Shown: in pieces, positions 11,641-23,400 of the stretch
Position numbering within the stretch: position 1 is the first letter of the stretch
How the letters are laid out: each line of letters begins with the position of its first letter
NCBI GenBank assembly: GCA_019722365.1
Contig: JADFUC010000391.1
Span: 62,001-126,000 of the forward strand
Direction: 5' to 3'
Source of the DNA: Lithospermum erythrorhizon
Taxonomy: Eukaryota > Streptophyta > Magnoliopsida > Boraginales > Boraginaceae
Length of the DNA stretch: 64,000 nucleotides
Program-made: the position numbers and the translations under genes
The notes under the pieces: model-generated
What the model saw: only the letters and a program-made list of their open reading frames with translations
Told to the model about the DNA's origin: nothing
Databases searched by the model: none

Positions 11641-12255
11641 TACTTGAAATGTACTAAATCTTCTCTATCACGGTAATTAGCCACCTTTCTTTTACTTTCT
11701 CCATCCCATAAACATTGTCTACTTTCACTCGTTTTTCCTTTCCATATATTCTCTCATTTGATCAATTTAAACATAATTTTTTAAGAAACAAGTCAACTTT
11801 AAACATTCTCTATTAAATTTTTGAAAAAGTCAAAACAATACAATTTTGATGAGATGGAAAAAGTATTTGCTTGACCTTATCATTAGCGAAAAGAGAGATC
11901 CTCCATGATTTCTTAATGCAAAATAAAATAAAACACAATATCTTGCACATACTCTACAGAGTTATTCACAAACCATCTTTGTCAATGTTCCCTGGAAAGC
12001 TCTTATTTGCTGCAAGTCTGCAACGATATCTTATGGAGAGAAAAGGGCTCATGTTGAATATTCACATTGGTACGAGAAACATCAGGTTAATTTAATAAAA
12101 AAGTATTATGTTGACATACATTAAGCTGTCATACATGTACAACATTGCAAAATATATGATGCATGAGAAAGTGCCTCCTTCAGAAAACAAAATTCTTAAA
12201 CTATCCTCACAATATGGCTTGTAGGAATCATAATATTGCTTAAAATTGATTTTAA
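11641..12255 (+). repeat. Direct repeat copy 2 flanking ALMT
   Basis: Partner of the block at 8351-8960, about 3.3 kb away in the same orientation. It begins about 180 bp after the ALMT stop codon. The copies share order and orientation but differ by many substitutions and indels, so the duplication is not recent. Confidence 0.8.
11693..11865. mobile_element. Stowaway-like MITE, long form
   Basis: A 173 bp TA-bounded unit within repeat copy 2. The left terminus is TACTTTCTCCATCCCAT; the right terminus is a decayed inverted copy (ATGAGATGGAAAAAGTA). Compared with 8404-8525 it keeps an extra internal stretch bounded by AATTT-type short repeats, so the shorter copy probably lost it by deletion. 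Confidence 0.6.
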
Positions 12256-13212
12256 CCCCTTAAAATATAGGTGTCGATTTTGAAAAATTTAGATGTATCA
12301 AAAGCTCTGATCCAGTGCCTATTTGAAGGTTCAGATAGTTCGAAGTTAATACATTTGAAATGATTTACGTTGGATTGATTGCACGTGTGAAATTTAAGAT
12401 TTTAAAAGCGTGATTGTGTAATTCGATGCGAAGCAGTGAAAGCTTTTTAAAAAGCATGAGTGATGTCCGTATAATTCTTTTTAAAAATATCTTTCACCTC
12501 ACTACTTCGAGAATTAATGAGCTTATTTTATTTAGCCGAAATTTTTTATGTAATTAATATTTCATCTCCATTCAACCAAATCCAAATGTACATAACAGGA
12601 CAAAAAGTAGGGAATTTTTTAAATTCCCGGGAAAGTGAAGGGGTTTAAATCACATCACAAATTCATATAAATACCAAAGTCCGAAACACAGAGTACACAT
12701 TTGACTTGGTACAAAAATAGCTAGGGTTCACACACAAATAATTACGGAGTATTCAATTATTCAACAATCATTTATTTTATCGGTACTTTATTTCTTTATC
12801 TCCCTTAATACATAAATAATTATTGAATTATTACAAATTTTTTTATTAACTTGTTGAATTAATCAATAGAATATAAATAAGTGCTGTTGTCTGGTTACTG
12901 TCTAAAGACTAGTATGATATGAATCGTAATATTCGTTTGATATAAATGATTGTTTAGATTAAAATATCTTGCCCATTAAGTACGCATACAAATTTTCTGG
13001 TTTCAACTTCATTACTTGGAGTTAATCGTTGCACTTTAGAATGAAAATTGAAACAAAAATGTAAATATATTGAAAAAAATATCACTTTTGTAATAATTAA
13101 TAAAGTATTTTTAAGTTGTTGAATTTAGAGATTCAGTTATTTGTTTTAATTTATCGTTATTATTATTATTGGTATTGTTATTGTTATTATTATTATTGAA
13201 AATTGAAAGGTT

Positions 13213-14480
13213 CACATTAAGCACTTCCATGGCATCATCACTGATGGATACGGTTATTTTACGTCTATTCTTACTAAGATTGTTAATGAAATGTATGTGA
13301 AGTTAGTTGGTTGCGTGAAAGGTGAATTGATTTGGGTGGTTCGTGAGCTTGTGGATGTCTCGTCTGTTGGAGTTGATGCTTTATTGGTGGCTCTCTTGAG
13401 GCGATTGTTGGCGGGGATTGTAGTCAAGGAAATTTATGGTTGTGCCTGGAGATGGTAAATCTTTTTATGGACAAGTGGGACACGTTATTAGATGAAGAGC
13501 CACTGGTTTTGACTAGTGCATTGTATGTATTCCTTTGGTAACCTGCTGATCATTATAGGATAAGGATTGATCCTAAGATTGAGGTCTTGAAAAGGAGATT
13601 GCATTTTCCATTAGAATTTTGAGGGAGCCGTCCTAGGTGGGCTCCCCTAAGGTTGAGACCGTCATCAACCTGAATAATCAGAATCACCAACGATAGATAA
13701 CGATTAAAAATGACTTCATTTAATATCATAATGAAGATTGGGAGAGATCTTGTTCGGCTGTTACAGGACTTAGTGCATGTACCCGAGTTTCGAGCTATAT
13801 GGAAGGATTTGGTTCTGAATCCGAGTGAATTTAAGACTGATGGATTTATTGATATCTCACAGCTTTACCATGCTAGGACTTCCAGCAAGTATTTTCTTCT
13901 TCGAATTACTCCTGAAATGGAATTACATTTGAGATTTTTGCTCACTCATGTCAAATTGGGTAGTCAAAAAAGACATCGGATGTGGTTTGCAAGGAAGCAT
14001 CTTTCAGTTCCTGAGAGGGGGACACTTATCATTGACATTGTTAGGTTTATTTGCTGTGGACACCACCCTCGTAATGAAATTATCCAATCAGATATAATAC
14101 CAAGATGGGCCGTGATAGGTTGGTTACTAACAATCTGCAGAAAGAAATATATTGAAGCAAATGTTAAACTGGCATTGTTTTATGATTGGCTTTTCTTTGA
14201 TGACAAAGTTGACAATATTATGAACATTGAGCTAGCAATCTTATTGATGGTTAATTCTATTCCGAAGTAAATTGATATTACCCATGTTCTTCTTGATTTT
14301 CTCATCTATTTGCTCGAGAACTATGACCTGGACAGGAAAGATTCAATTTCCAAAGGTGTAGCAACAGCTATTAGATCTCTTGTTAACAGTGGTGTCTTTG
14401 AATCTGTTGGTGTTTTGAGTCGTTGTGAAATGCTCACTCCTTCTTTAAGAGAAAGGACGGAGAGGTTGCTAGTGACATAG
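13213..14480 (+). pseudogene. Integrator subunit 3 (INTS3)-like pseudogene, partial
   Basis: INTS3 is a subunit of the Integrator complex, which cleaves snRNA and other pol II transcripts. Conceptual translation gives family blocks in order: ITDGYGYFTSILTKIVNEMY (about 13225), LIWVVRELVDV, NLWLCLEMVNLF (about 13427), ALYVFLW, then an open stretch at 13710-14270 with RDLVRLLQDLVHVPEFRAIW, LRITPEMELHLRFLLTHVKL and IIQSDIIPRWAVIGWLLT. It is broken. There is a frameshift near 13420, a TAA near 13540, a disrupted 80-base stretch at about 13625-13710, and a TAA at 14268 after NSIPK. Homology then resumes (HVLLDFLIYLLENYDLDRKD) to 14480. It covers only an internal part of a protein of roughly 1,000 residues. 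No introns interrupt it, so a retrocopy is possible. Confidence 0.85.
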
Positions 14481-15604
14481 CTTTACACTTAGTATTTACA
14501 ACGATTTTATATTTTCTTGCTTGGAATCTGGTATGCTGCTGCTGTGAAGTTTGCTGACTATCATTTTTTGCCTAAACTCTCTGTATTTTTGCTATATCTG
14601 TTGATTAGACCTTTCAAATATTTTTTATTAAATTTTATTCAAGAGGGTGAAGTTAGCTATTTCCTATCAAGTCCAGAAGAATGAGAATAAATTCTCTATC
14701 TGATGATATCAATAACTCCTGGAGCTAGGAAAGATCATTATCCCAATGTACATTGTTGGGGTCGTTGATGTCAGATTTGATTAGTCAATACACCAGGTAT
14801 GATTTGTTTCGAGTTTACTGACCATTCTTATTTCTACAACTATCATCATGATCATATACCTATTGATTTTTTATTCAGAAATAAAGACAAGTTGATCCTA
14901 AATATAGCCATAATTAGCGTCTTGAGCTCTTCTTGATGGCACCTGGAGTCTTGATTTGTCCATTTTTATAGTCGAGTCAAGGAGCTGTTGCTGATAGAAC
15001 TGATTTTTTTTAATAGAGACTTGTTATCTTCATAGTGCTGTAGATGGAATTTTATTGAAACACCTATAATTATATTGCACTAAAACAAGGAATCACTTCT
15101 CAAAGAAAAGATTTTACAGATGACATACTGACTCAGTGACTTCTGGCGCAGTCGGTAAAAGTGACCGATCGCCATGATAGACTTAACATGTCTAGCACAA
15201 GCATAAGTTGCGAAATGACAAGTACATACATATACTTTGTAACTAGGATAAACCAAATACTACTTCTGACTCGACTTAAACATTTTCAGAACAAGCTTTT
15301 CAGTCGTATTTCTATTACAAGACAAATGCTAAAAGATGTTGTCTCTTGGAACTACACCAAATTACTAATGCTAGTGGAACTTTAATGTATCTTTTTTTGA
15401 CTGATCACCTACATGTCAATGTCATACTGTTTCCACAAACATCTGAATTCACATATAATTCTATCGTTACTGCTCTGTTTGCAGAGTTCAAATTTATTCC
15501 ATGCCTCGGTCCTTTCTTAGAAAAGTACATGTGCTAATTTCTTCTCATTGATTTCAGTAGTTTTCTGGATTTCTTAGCGAATTAGTCTGATTGTAACCTT
15601 CATG
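14481..15604. other. Intergenic DNA between INTS3-like pseudogene and NAC gene
   Basis: AT-rich sequence with no recognisable coding, RNA or transposon features. The end nearest 15604 should include the NAC gene 3' UTR. Confidence 0.45.
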
Positions 15605-17181
15605 TCAAATATCACCGTTCCCTGAAAATGCCATGTAGTTCCCATGAAATGAGTAGGGTGACATGGCCCCATATTGACTGAGGTCATCATAGAGCTCAAA
15701 TCCTATGTAATTAGAGTTTGATGAATACATATCATATTGGTTAAATGGTTGCAATGAAGGCAAGTCCAGAAAATCGGACGGTTGATATAAGTCAGATCCA
15801 GATTGTCCTTGAGAACATTCCTTCACAAAGAAATTATAAATTAGTAGTTAGAATTTGGAAATGACAGAATACGAGTTGTAAGTTGTAAGAAACAAATCTT
15901 TTCAAAGTCTGTTGTACCTTAGATGAATCAAGGATCATACTAGGTGAGAGCCAAAGACTTGCAGGGTTAGTGCCCATGGAAAAGTGATCATAATCACCAC
16001 CTGGTATTGAATGATAGGGAGAAGTAATAGGAGTTGAATAATTACTCCCGTTGCCCAAATAACTTGTTTGCATTTGTGTTTCTTCAGAATCCATGGGTGA
16101 CTGGTTGAGCGCCATTGCTGAGTCCAAACCTTGAGGATGCTTAGATGTTGCTCCAGCGTCTTCACTTTTCTTCTCCAAACTCTCATTCCTTTTTATGATG
16201 CGGCATAGAGCAAAAGGCCCTAGCTGAATTTTTTATATGTACTTGTCAGAGTTCTGCATTTCACTGAATGAGGGCAGTGCACTGGTAGGGGGAATGATGG
16301 AATCATATGATTATGTTAATTATGGATTGAAGATAAGTTCACCTGAATGTTGGACGTGGGTTGAGGAAGATCATCAGCCATACGATACTCATGCATCACC
16401 CAATTGGTTCGATCCCCAAGAGGAGCTCTTCCTTGATAGAAGACTAGAGTCTTGCGATAACCAGCTGTTACCTCAGACCGACAAACTACCTTCCTGTCTT
16501 TTCCTGTGGCCTTCCAGTATCCAGATTTGGTGGCGCGATTGTTTCTAGAGCCATTTGGATATTTCTTGTCTCGCTGGCAAAAGAAGTACCACTCCATATC
16601 CCGATTTGGAAGGAATGATTTCTCTACAGCAATTTACAACTATCAAATGTTACAAAGCATCACTCAAAAGAAAAAAAGGTGCGTACAAATTACTTGACAT
16701 CATAGAATTTTATTAAGGTCATATCTTGATTGGTTGTAGAGCTAGAAATACACCCTCTCTGAGATTCTGTTATAGGCATAGAGATATAACGAAGGAAAGA
16801 ATCGTATTAAAGAACCATCTTTTACATGACTTTTAATATACATGTTTCTTTTCTTGGTTGAAAAGAATAAAGGTCTACATTTTACTAATGACCCCAATAA
16901 CTTGCTTTTCTTCTGTTAAAAGATAGTTAAGGTGATCCTTGTGGAAAAAGAATTGTTATGACTAAATTGGTCCAGATGGACACTAGAAGCTTTATGCCAT
17001 TAAAAGAAAAAGAAGTGAGAATACCTGGCAATTCCCAAGGATCAAATTTGTACAAGTCTACAACTGGAATGACTTCTAGTTCAATTTCGAGTCCCTCTGT
17101 TTTCCTCTTAAGATAATATCCAATTAATTCTTCATCCGTTGGATGGAAACGAAATCCTGGAGGAAGTGACGTTCCTCCCAT
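15605..17181 (-). CDS. NAC domain transcription factor
   Basis: A plant-specific DNA-binding transcription factor. Four exons on the minus strand join in phase: 17181-17025, 16623-16343, 16223-15918 and 15820-15605, giving 319 aa. The NAC domain fills about residues 6-155 with all subdomains visible: [20 protein letters not shown] (A), [20 protein letters not shown] (B), [17 protein letters not shown] (C), [18 protein letters not shown] and [20 protein letters not shown] (D), and [11 protein letters not shown] (E). The C-terminal half is Ser/Asn/Tyr-rich, as expected of a transactivation region. Exon 3 uses the acceptor before CTAGGGCC; the alternative two bases on would bring an early stop. 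The B and C subdomains resemble the ANAC045/086 type, but I do not assign an orthologue. No disruption seen. Confidence 0.93.
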
Positions 17182-19900
17182 CTTTTATTACTGTATCCTC
17201 ACCTGAGTTTTTTAAAGTTGTCCGCCTAATTATATCTAAAACAGAGAAGGAACCTATAAATTGTGTTTTCTAGCTGTTGAAACCTCAAACCTGTATGTTA
17301 TTATGGACTATGGAGAGCTAAGTGTCCAAACTATATCTATTAAAAATTTGGAAAATCCAAAAATAAAAGCTCTTCTCAACTGAAAACTTCTTATCAAGGC
17401 CAGCAAATAAATTCCACAAAATGAACCTTATGGACAACAAAATCATTTTCCTAAAAGATAACCAGTCTTTATGATGTAGTAACAGATACACCCTCTCAAT
17501 ACCGTTCGAAATAAAATTTGTTCTAAATTCAAACCAAGAATGCAAAATGCAGGAGGAGTCTCTTTTTGAAGGGGCTAGTTTATCTATTAACCTCTAAAAC
17601 TGACAAGAGCTTAATGTCTTAAGTATCTTCTTTCTTTAGTGTATACTTAGGAAAGGTGAGGTGTGTAGAGTGATAGAGGAGTAGTTTGCATGGGTTTATA
17701 TAGAGTATGGAATGTCAGCAGTCCAAAAATGCAGACACCGAAAGGTTATTGCTTGTCAGAAGCTACTCAAAATTCCACCAGTATGCCCCACCAAACCTGA
17801 AAATTTGTTCACACCATTAAAGGATTATTTGTCACTAAAATGAACCATGTCAGTTATATTTCATGACAATCTTTTTAGCACATAAAATAAGTATATTAAC
17901 TACCCTTTTTAAGATGACAGTATTGTATATTTGGGTTCAAATCACTAAGTTAATGCCACCATGAAATTAACTATTGTGAGAAGTTGAATGCAAGTCTACT
18001 TGTGATTAGATAAATTGAACATGTGATAAGTGAGTAAGTGACTACTTTTTTGGTTCTTCAGTGTAACTTTTAATGTTTTTGGTCAAAAGTTTTGATAACT
18101 TCCTTGCTAATTTCTTCCAGAGTATGATTCGGATATTTGATCACTACTTATTTACCTAATATTGGCCATAATTTAAACCAACATTCTGTAGTATTAGTAC
18201 AATCAATGAACCAGGGTGATTGCTATCTTTCATCATTGTATGTAGGAGAGTGATTATTACAGTTTGAGCTATTTCATTATATTTTAGAGCTGCTTAGAAT
18301 AGACACATCAGGCCTGAGTCCGACAAAATCACTTTTGTTTTGTTTAATAAGTGATTGTGTCATCCCATGGCCCATTGTACTATTAATGTGCTTATAGCAT
18401 CACCTTTTGTTGGATTACACAAAGACATTGTGGTAACCTTTATGTTCCTTTTGTTTATTTCACATGCATTATATAGGAGTATTATAATTGGTGGTCATAT
18501 TAATTTTTCATGTGAATTCATTTGGGACCAAAGACTGAAAGGATTTTTAGAAATAAACTAAACGAATTAGTTTCCTCTTTCTTTTTCCCTCTCACCTTCT
18601 AGCAAGAGAGCAAAAAATGGAAAATTGAAAAGTGATGGTCAAGTTAAAGATTGGTTTGGTGGTTAAACCCTTTGTAGATGCAAGCTATGGGAGCTTGAAT
18701 TTTTTACTTGAAACTAAAGATTAGATCTGTTATATCGATCTTCACCCGTGAAGGCTCATATAGAACCATCTTCATGGTTGAAGGGGTTAAAAAGCTAAAA
18801 CGTCAATTAATTTTAATTTGAATTGAATGAAGTACTTTACAACTTCAACAATTCTTCTGTAACGGCCAGTCTAACTTGAAAGGTTGGTATCAGGTTTGCT
18901 TTAATTTGTTCTTTTGCTAAAATGACATCAAGAATAGTTGAATACCAGACAAGATAAAAAGGAGAAAACAAACTCAGAAAAAAGAGATACCAAGTAACTG
19001 AAATAACTCCAAATGGTAGGTTTTTTTGTCCTTAGTGGTTAAAGTTTTTCACATCCATAGTTATGTTATTGCCTGTCAAGCCAAAACGAGGAAAAGAATA
19101 AACAAAAAAGGAGGCAAAAGGGAAAAAAAAGTTTGGATTATTGTCTTACTATATTGACTGCTTCGAAGCTTGATTATTGCATATAGTGGTATGGGAGGCT
19201 TAATGATGATATGAAGCTATTCATAACCCTAATTGTTTTGAGGTCTTAGCTAGTTAAATTAACTTACTCACAAGACATACTATTAAGGAGCATGATTTCT
19301 TCATTAGTCAATTATGATCGTTTGACAACTATCTTGGGATTTGATAATCGTTGCACTCTATGAACAGCCTAATATTGTCATTAATCAAGTTCCATATTCT
19401 GCCTTGTAAACAATACGATGAAGCAATTATCCTTTGTTACTTTAGCTTAACTATCGATCATAATCGAGTGAATATAACTCATCCTTGGCTCGTTAAATTT
19501 AGCGAGTGAGTTGAGCGGCTCTTTAAGGTAGGTTAGGCAAAAACTAGTAGATAATAGAATAATGAATAAAGAATTAATTTGGGTCAAATACAAGAAAAAC
19601 GAAACGGCCAATTAAACGAATTGCGATAAGATTTAGTATCTGCACAAGAAGCGCTAGCGAAGATCCCCTTGGTTAAACATAAGAGAATCGGATGTCGCTC
19701 TCAAACAACTTCTAGGTCAAGCAGAAATTGCTGCTCTAGCCTAATCTAGCTGACACCTGCCTCCATACGGCATGCCTTTGCTCGACTCACAGAGTGCCTT
19801 ATAAAATATTTTCCTCCGAAAAAAAAAAATCTAGGTCATGGTATATGATCATCCCACTTCAAGTTCATTTGAGGCGGATGTGAGTCGAGTATGAATTGAA
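17182..19900. other. NAC upstream region and AT-rich intergenic DNA
   Basis: The first few hundred bases should hold the NAC promoter and leader. Beyond that I see AT-rich non-coding DNA with no protein homology, no tRNA and no clear repeat structure. Confidence 0.45.
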
Positions 19901-19914
19901 GTCGAGAAATCATA

Positions 19915-22900
19915 ATTCGTTTGAAGATAACACTAAGTTCGGGCCTTAGCCTAGGAGACAAGCTAAGCCTATCAACCCGCAAGATTTGCAACTGCTACGA
20001 GTTGGGACGGGCGGTGTCTAACGTACCGAGCCAGCCCATCAATGCGGTTCTGAATTTGCCCCGGCCCACTAGCCAACGCCTCATCTCAAGGCTTTATCGG
20101 ACGTGCCACCGTACGGCCTCGTGCCCGGCCTACCGGTACCACCCAATATCTCGGTAAGATTCTGGCCCCACGGTCAAGCCCTCTATTAACTAAACGGTAC
20201 CACGTTAATACCTAATTAATGGTTTTTTCTATTATAGCTGCAATCGCTCCAAATAAACGGTACCATTTATATAAAAAAACTGCGTAAACAATTCATACCA
20301 TGTGTTTTTCTAACATATTCACATTACAAGTCGACAACACTTAAATACAACTTAAACTAACACTAAAACCTACTTAAAAACATTCACAACATATCAAACT
20401 ATTGAGTAATAACATATTAAAACGTACGACAAACATAGTTAATATGCAACACTAGTAACATAAACATTGTTCAAACGTATGATAATAATCTACGCTTAAA
20501 ACCAACAAGTTCAAACATAACATGAAATGTAAATCGTTCAAACATCAAAGTATATAAATAAAAACATTGTTCAAAAATCATAACATCATACATGAGAAAA
20601 CATAAACACATTCATTCATGTGTTTTTTCACGCTCTTCTTTCAAGCAGGGCCTCAGAAAGGAAAGTGGGCATCATCTCGAGTCTCACTGTGGGCCGCCAT
20701 AGCGGAGGCGAGCTAACGGAAGCGATCCTCTGCAGCATCAGGTATCCCACCCATACGGATCCTCATAACAATCTTTTAATCGACTTTAGAAACTTAAGTA
20801 ATTCATAACAATATTTCCAATTACTATACGCGAGTCAGAACATAATCTCATCAATCGTAGAAAGCATGCTTTCATAAAATGTTGTGATTTCTTCCTCATA
20901 TATTTACGAACTAGTAGATCGCAAGTCGAAGTTCCATCTGAGCCAGTCACAAATCCAAAATTAATTTCTTAAACTTCTTACCGAAGCCTTAACTAATTTT
21001 TTATATTCATGTTTTCTTATCCCGCCATTAACAACAAAATTAACGACCTGTTTAATCGGGTAAAATAAACTCATCCCAAACAATTTTTATTTCATTTAGC
21101 AAATCAATTGAAGGACGCGACATAAACATTCAACATGAAAAAAGTTAACTAAAATCCTATTAATTGGCATCTTGGTCCTTCACTAAACGTTATTAACGGA
21201 CGATTATCAAACGAAATTGAAGTAATCTTATTCATACATTTGTAATCACAAGACATACGAGTATACCCTTCCAAACTTGAATATTGTTATGTTTAATAAT
21301 TGATCTAAAATATACAATTCTCATTTAGACCCACCTGCTCAATCCAATGGCATGTTACACACATTATAATGTACCAGAAGACACCAATATCACTACTCAA
21401 ACACATTTTATAAGGCAAAGTCGAGAGAGTTGCACCTAGAAGAGCTATTTCATTTTTAAAAATTTTAAAAGCATAAGTTCGCAAAGTACTACGAGGAATA
21501 CGGTTAACTCGGGGATTAACGACTTTTTGAATCCAATTAGTGAAACATCATCCATCACAATGATAAATTTCATAGTTTGGGTATTAAAGTACTACCGATT
21601 ATAAATTTCCATAGCTTCCATCCTATAAGCCAAAATATTAAAAAAGAAAAGTTCCAACCATTGGTATTAATCGCTCCTTGCGTACACCCCCGCACCGCCA
21701 TCCTTAAGTGATCTTACGACCTAATAAGTTGCCTAGCAAGATGACCGGTTACTCACCCCATTCGCTTTCCATGTTGTAAACTCTCTACAATCTATACAAG
21801 TTTTTATTTTATTTTCACGGTCTAACAAAATGTTATCAAATCCATGATTTACTTTGGAATATTTTTAAAATGATTACGCTGATGCCATTAATTTAAGAAC
21901 AAATATTGGCAATTAAAAAAAAAGATGATTGATAATATCAACTTGTGACGGAGCAAGGTAAGATTGTATTGCAACGAACAACCCACGGATTGAAAAAGAA
22001 TCCTTAGACTTCAATAAAAATTTAGGCTTCAAAACAACAAAGAATGAAGTATCAGAATTGCTGTAAAGCTTATCATTGCTGATTCGCATCAAGTAAGAAT
22101 TTATCAAGGAATATGGTAAAACGGCGAGCGCTGCCTCCTTTATAGAGCTCTCCATGACGGTGCCACTTAGATCGACGGGAAGAAAAATGAAGTAAGATTG
22201 CATAATCACATTTTTGTAGCGATCAAACGCGCACTGCTTGACGTGAATTCACTCACGCTAGCATAAATTTAGCCTGTTGAGTAAACGGGGTACCGTTTTC
22301 ATCTAAACGGCAATTCGCAAGGATCATAAAAGTTCATAAAGTAGCCGGGTTGAAACTACCGTGATACCATTTCATCCAAACTACTACATGCGATCCATAA
22401 AGTTCATAAAAAGTAGTTGAAACTAGTCACGGTACCTGCTTCTCACCAAACGGTACTACGCAGAAGACGTAGAGTCGTTAACTAGCCGTTAGTAATTACC
22501 GTGGCAATCAAGCTTCGCTCAAACGGTGTACCATTTATAGCGCAGAAGGCGCGTAAAAGTTTTTTCTTGATCTATAAATAGACCATTTCTCATGTTTAAT
22601 AATCACAAGTTTACAAGTATCAACTTAATAAAAGTTACAATTGCTTTCTTAAGATATTGCTCACTATGCCTCCAAAGAGAAAGAATTACGTAGGAGTGCT
22701 ATGTAAAAGGTTTTCACGACATCGAGATCCATCACCGGAAGGCTTAGTACTACCTCCCACCTTGCTCAAACGCGTCAACTTTGTCGCTCGCGAACAGAAG
22801 CCTACCACGAATTACGAGCTTGACATGGCCTAAGATTGAAAAAATGGAAAGCTCGGCGATTGCTGACGAACCACATCATGCTTACTTCACACGGCTCTGG

Positions 22901-23400
22901 GCTGACTTGTGGAACGCCACACATATTGGGCATGAATTTGTAACTTTTAAGTTTCATCACGAAAGAACTTAACGAATTATCAGATCATATTCGTTTGTTC
23001 GTTTCAGACGGTGATTAATTTGGTTACGAGAATTGTATCTTAAACTACATATTTGAACTATTAATAAAAAGTTATTTCATTAGAAATGTTTTTGTTCAAT
23101 TGAACATCATTGTTCAAAATTTTAAGGTGATAAACTACAACTGCTCAATCCAAACGCGGCACCGCTTAAACAAAAAAACGTGAATACTACAAACGTGGTA
23201 CCGCAATTCAAACTATCACCTCGATACACTGACCGAACCTAATGTAGATCCAATACTTTAACGGACCGTCCGACCTCGTTCCTAAGGGGCCAGCCCGGTT
23301 CGTTAAACACAATTAGTTGGGACCATGATTTTCCTCAAAGACTGGGCCAAGCTACCTCAAAACCATAAATGGGCTGCAAGGCTGGCCCAATTTATATGTC
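19915..23400. mobile_element. Unclassified element-like block with AAACGG(T)ACC repeats
   Basis: The block has GC-rich ends in AT-rich flanks: CGGGCC and GGCCCACTAGCC on the left, GGCCAGCCCGG and GGCTGGCCCAA on the right. Inside each end, the motif AAACGGTACC or a close variant recurs: about 20192, 20255, 22283, 22304, 22450, 22532, 23155 and 23192. GGCC-rich ends with dispersed subterminal motifs suggest a non-autonomous DNA transposon, perhaps hAT-like. The proposed termini are only loosely similar (AAGTTCGGGCCTTAGCC versus AAATTGGGCCAGCC). I found no matching target-site duplication and no transposase. Limits are approximate. Confidence 0.4.
22571..22972 (+). other. TATA-box-led small basic ORF region, unknown
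   Basis: A canonical TATA box (TCTATAAATAGACC, about 22571) lies about 95 bases before an ATG at 22666. That ATG opens a 55-residue ORF ending at 22833. It starts MPPKRKNYVGVL and is rich in Lys, Arg and Pro, with a PPKRK stretch like a nuclear localisation signal. A second frame is open over 22781-22972. I recognise neither. It could be a decayed gene inside the surrounding element or chance. On the minus strand, 22209-21913 is open for 98 codons from a GTG and is also unrecognised. Confidence 0.25.

Larger units (their letters stand above)
11460..13212. other. ALMT 3' flank and AT-rich spacer
   Basis: This holds repeat copy 2 (11641-12255) and AT-rich DNA with a TTATTATTATT run near 13160. 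I see no coding sequence. Confidence 0.5.

Noticed and set aside
16237..16548. 103-codon plus-strand ORF
   Set aside because: It is the antisense shadow of NAC exon 2.
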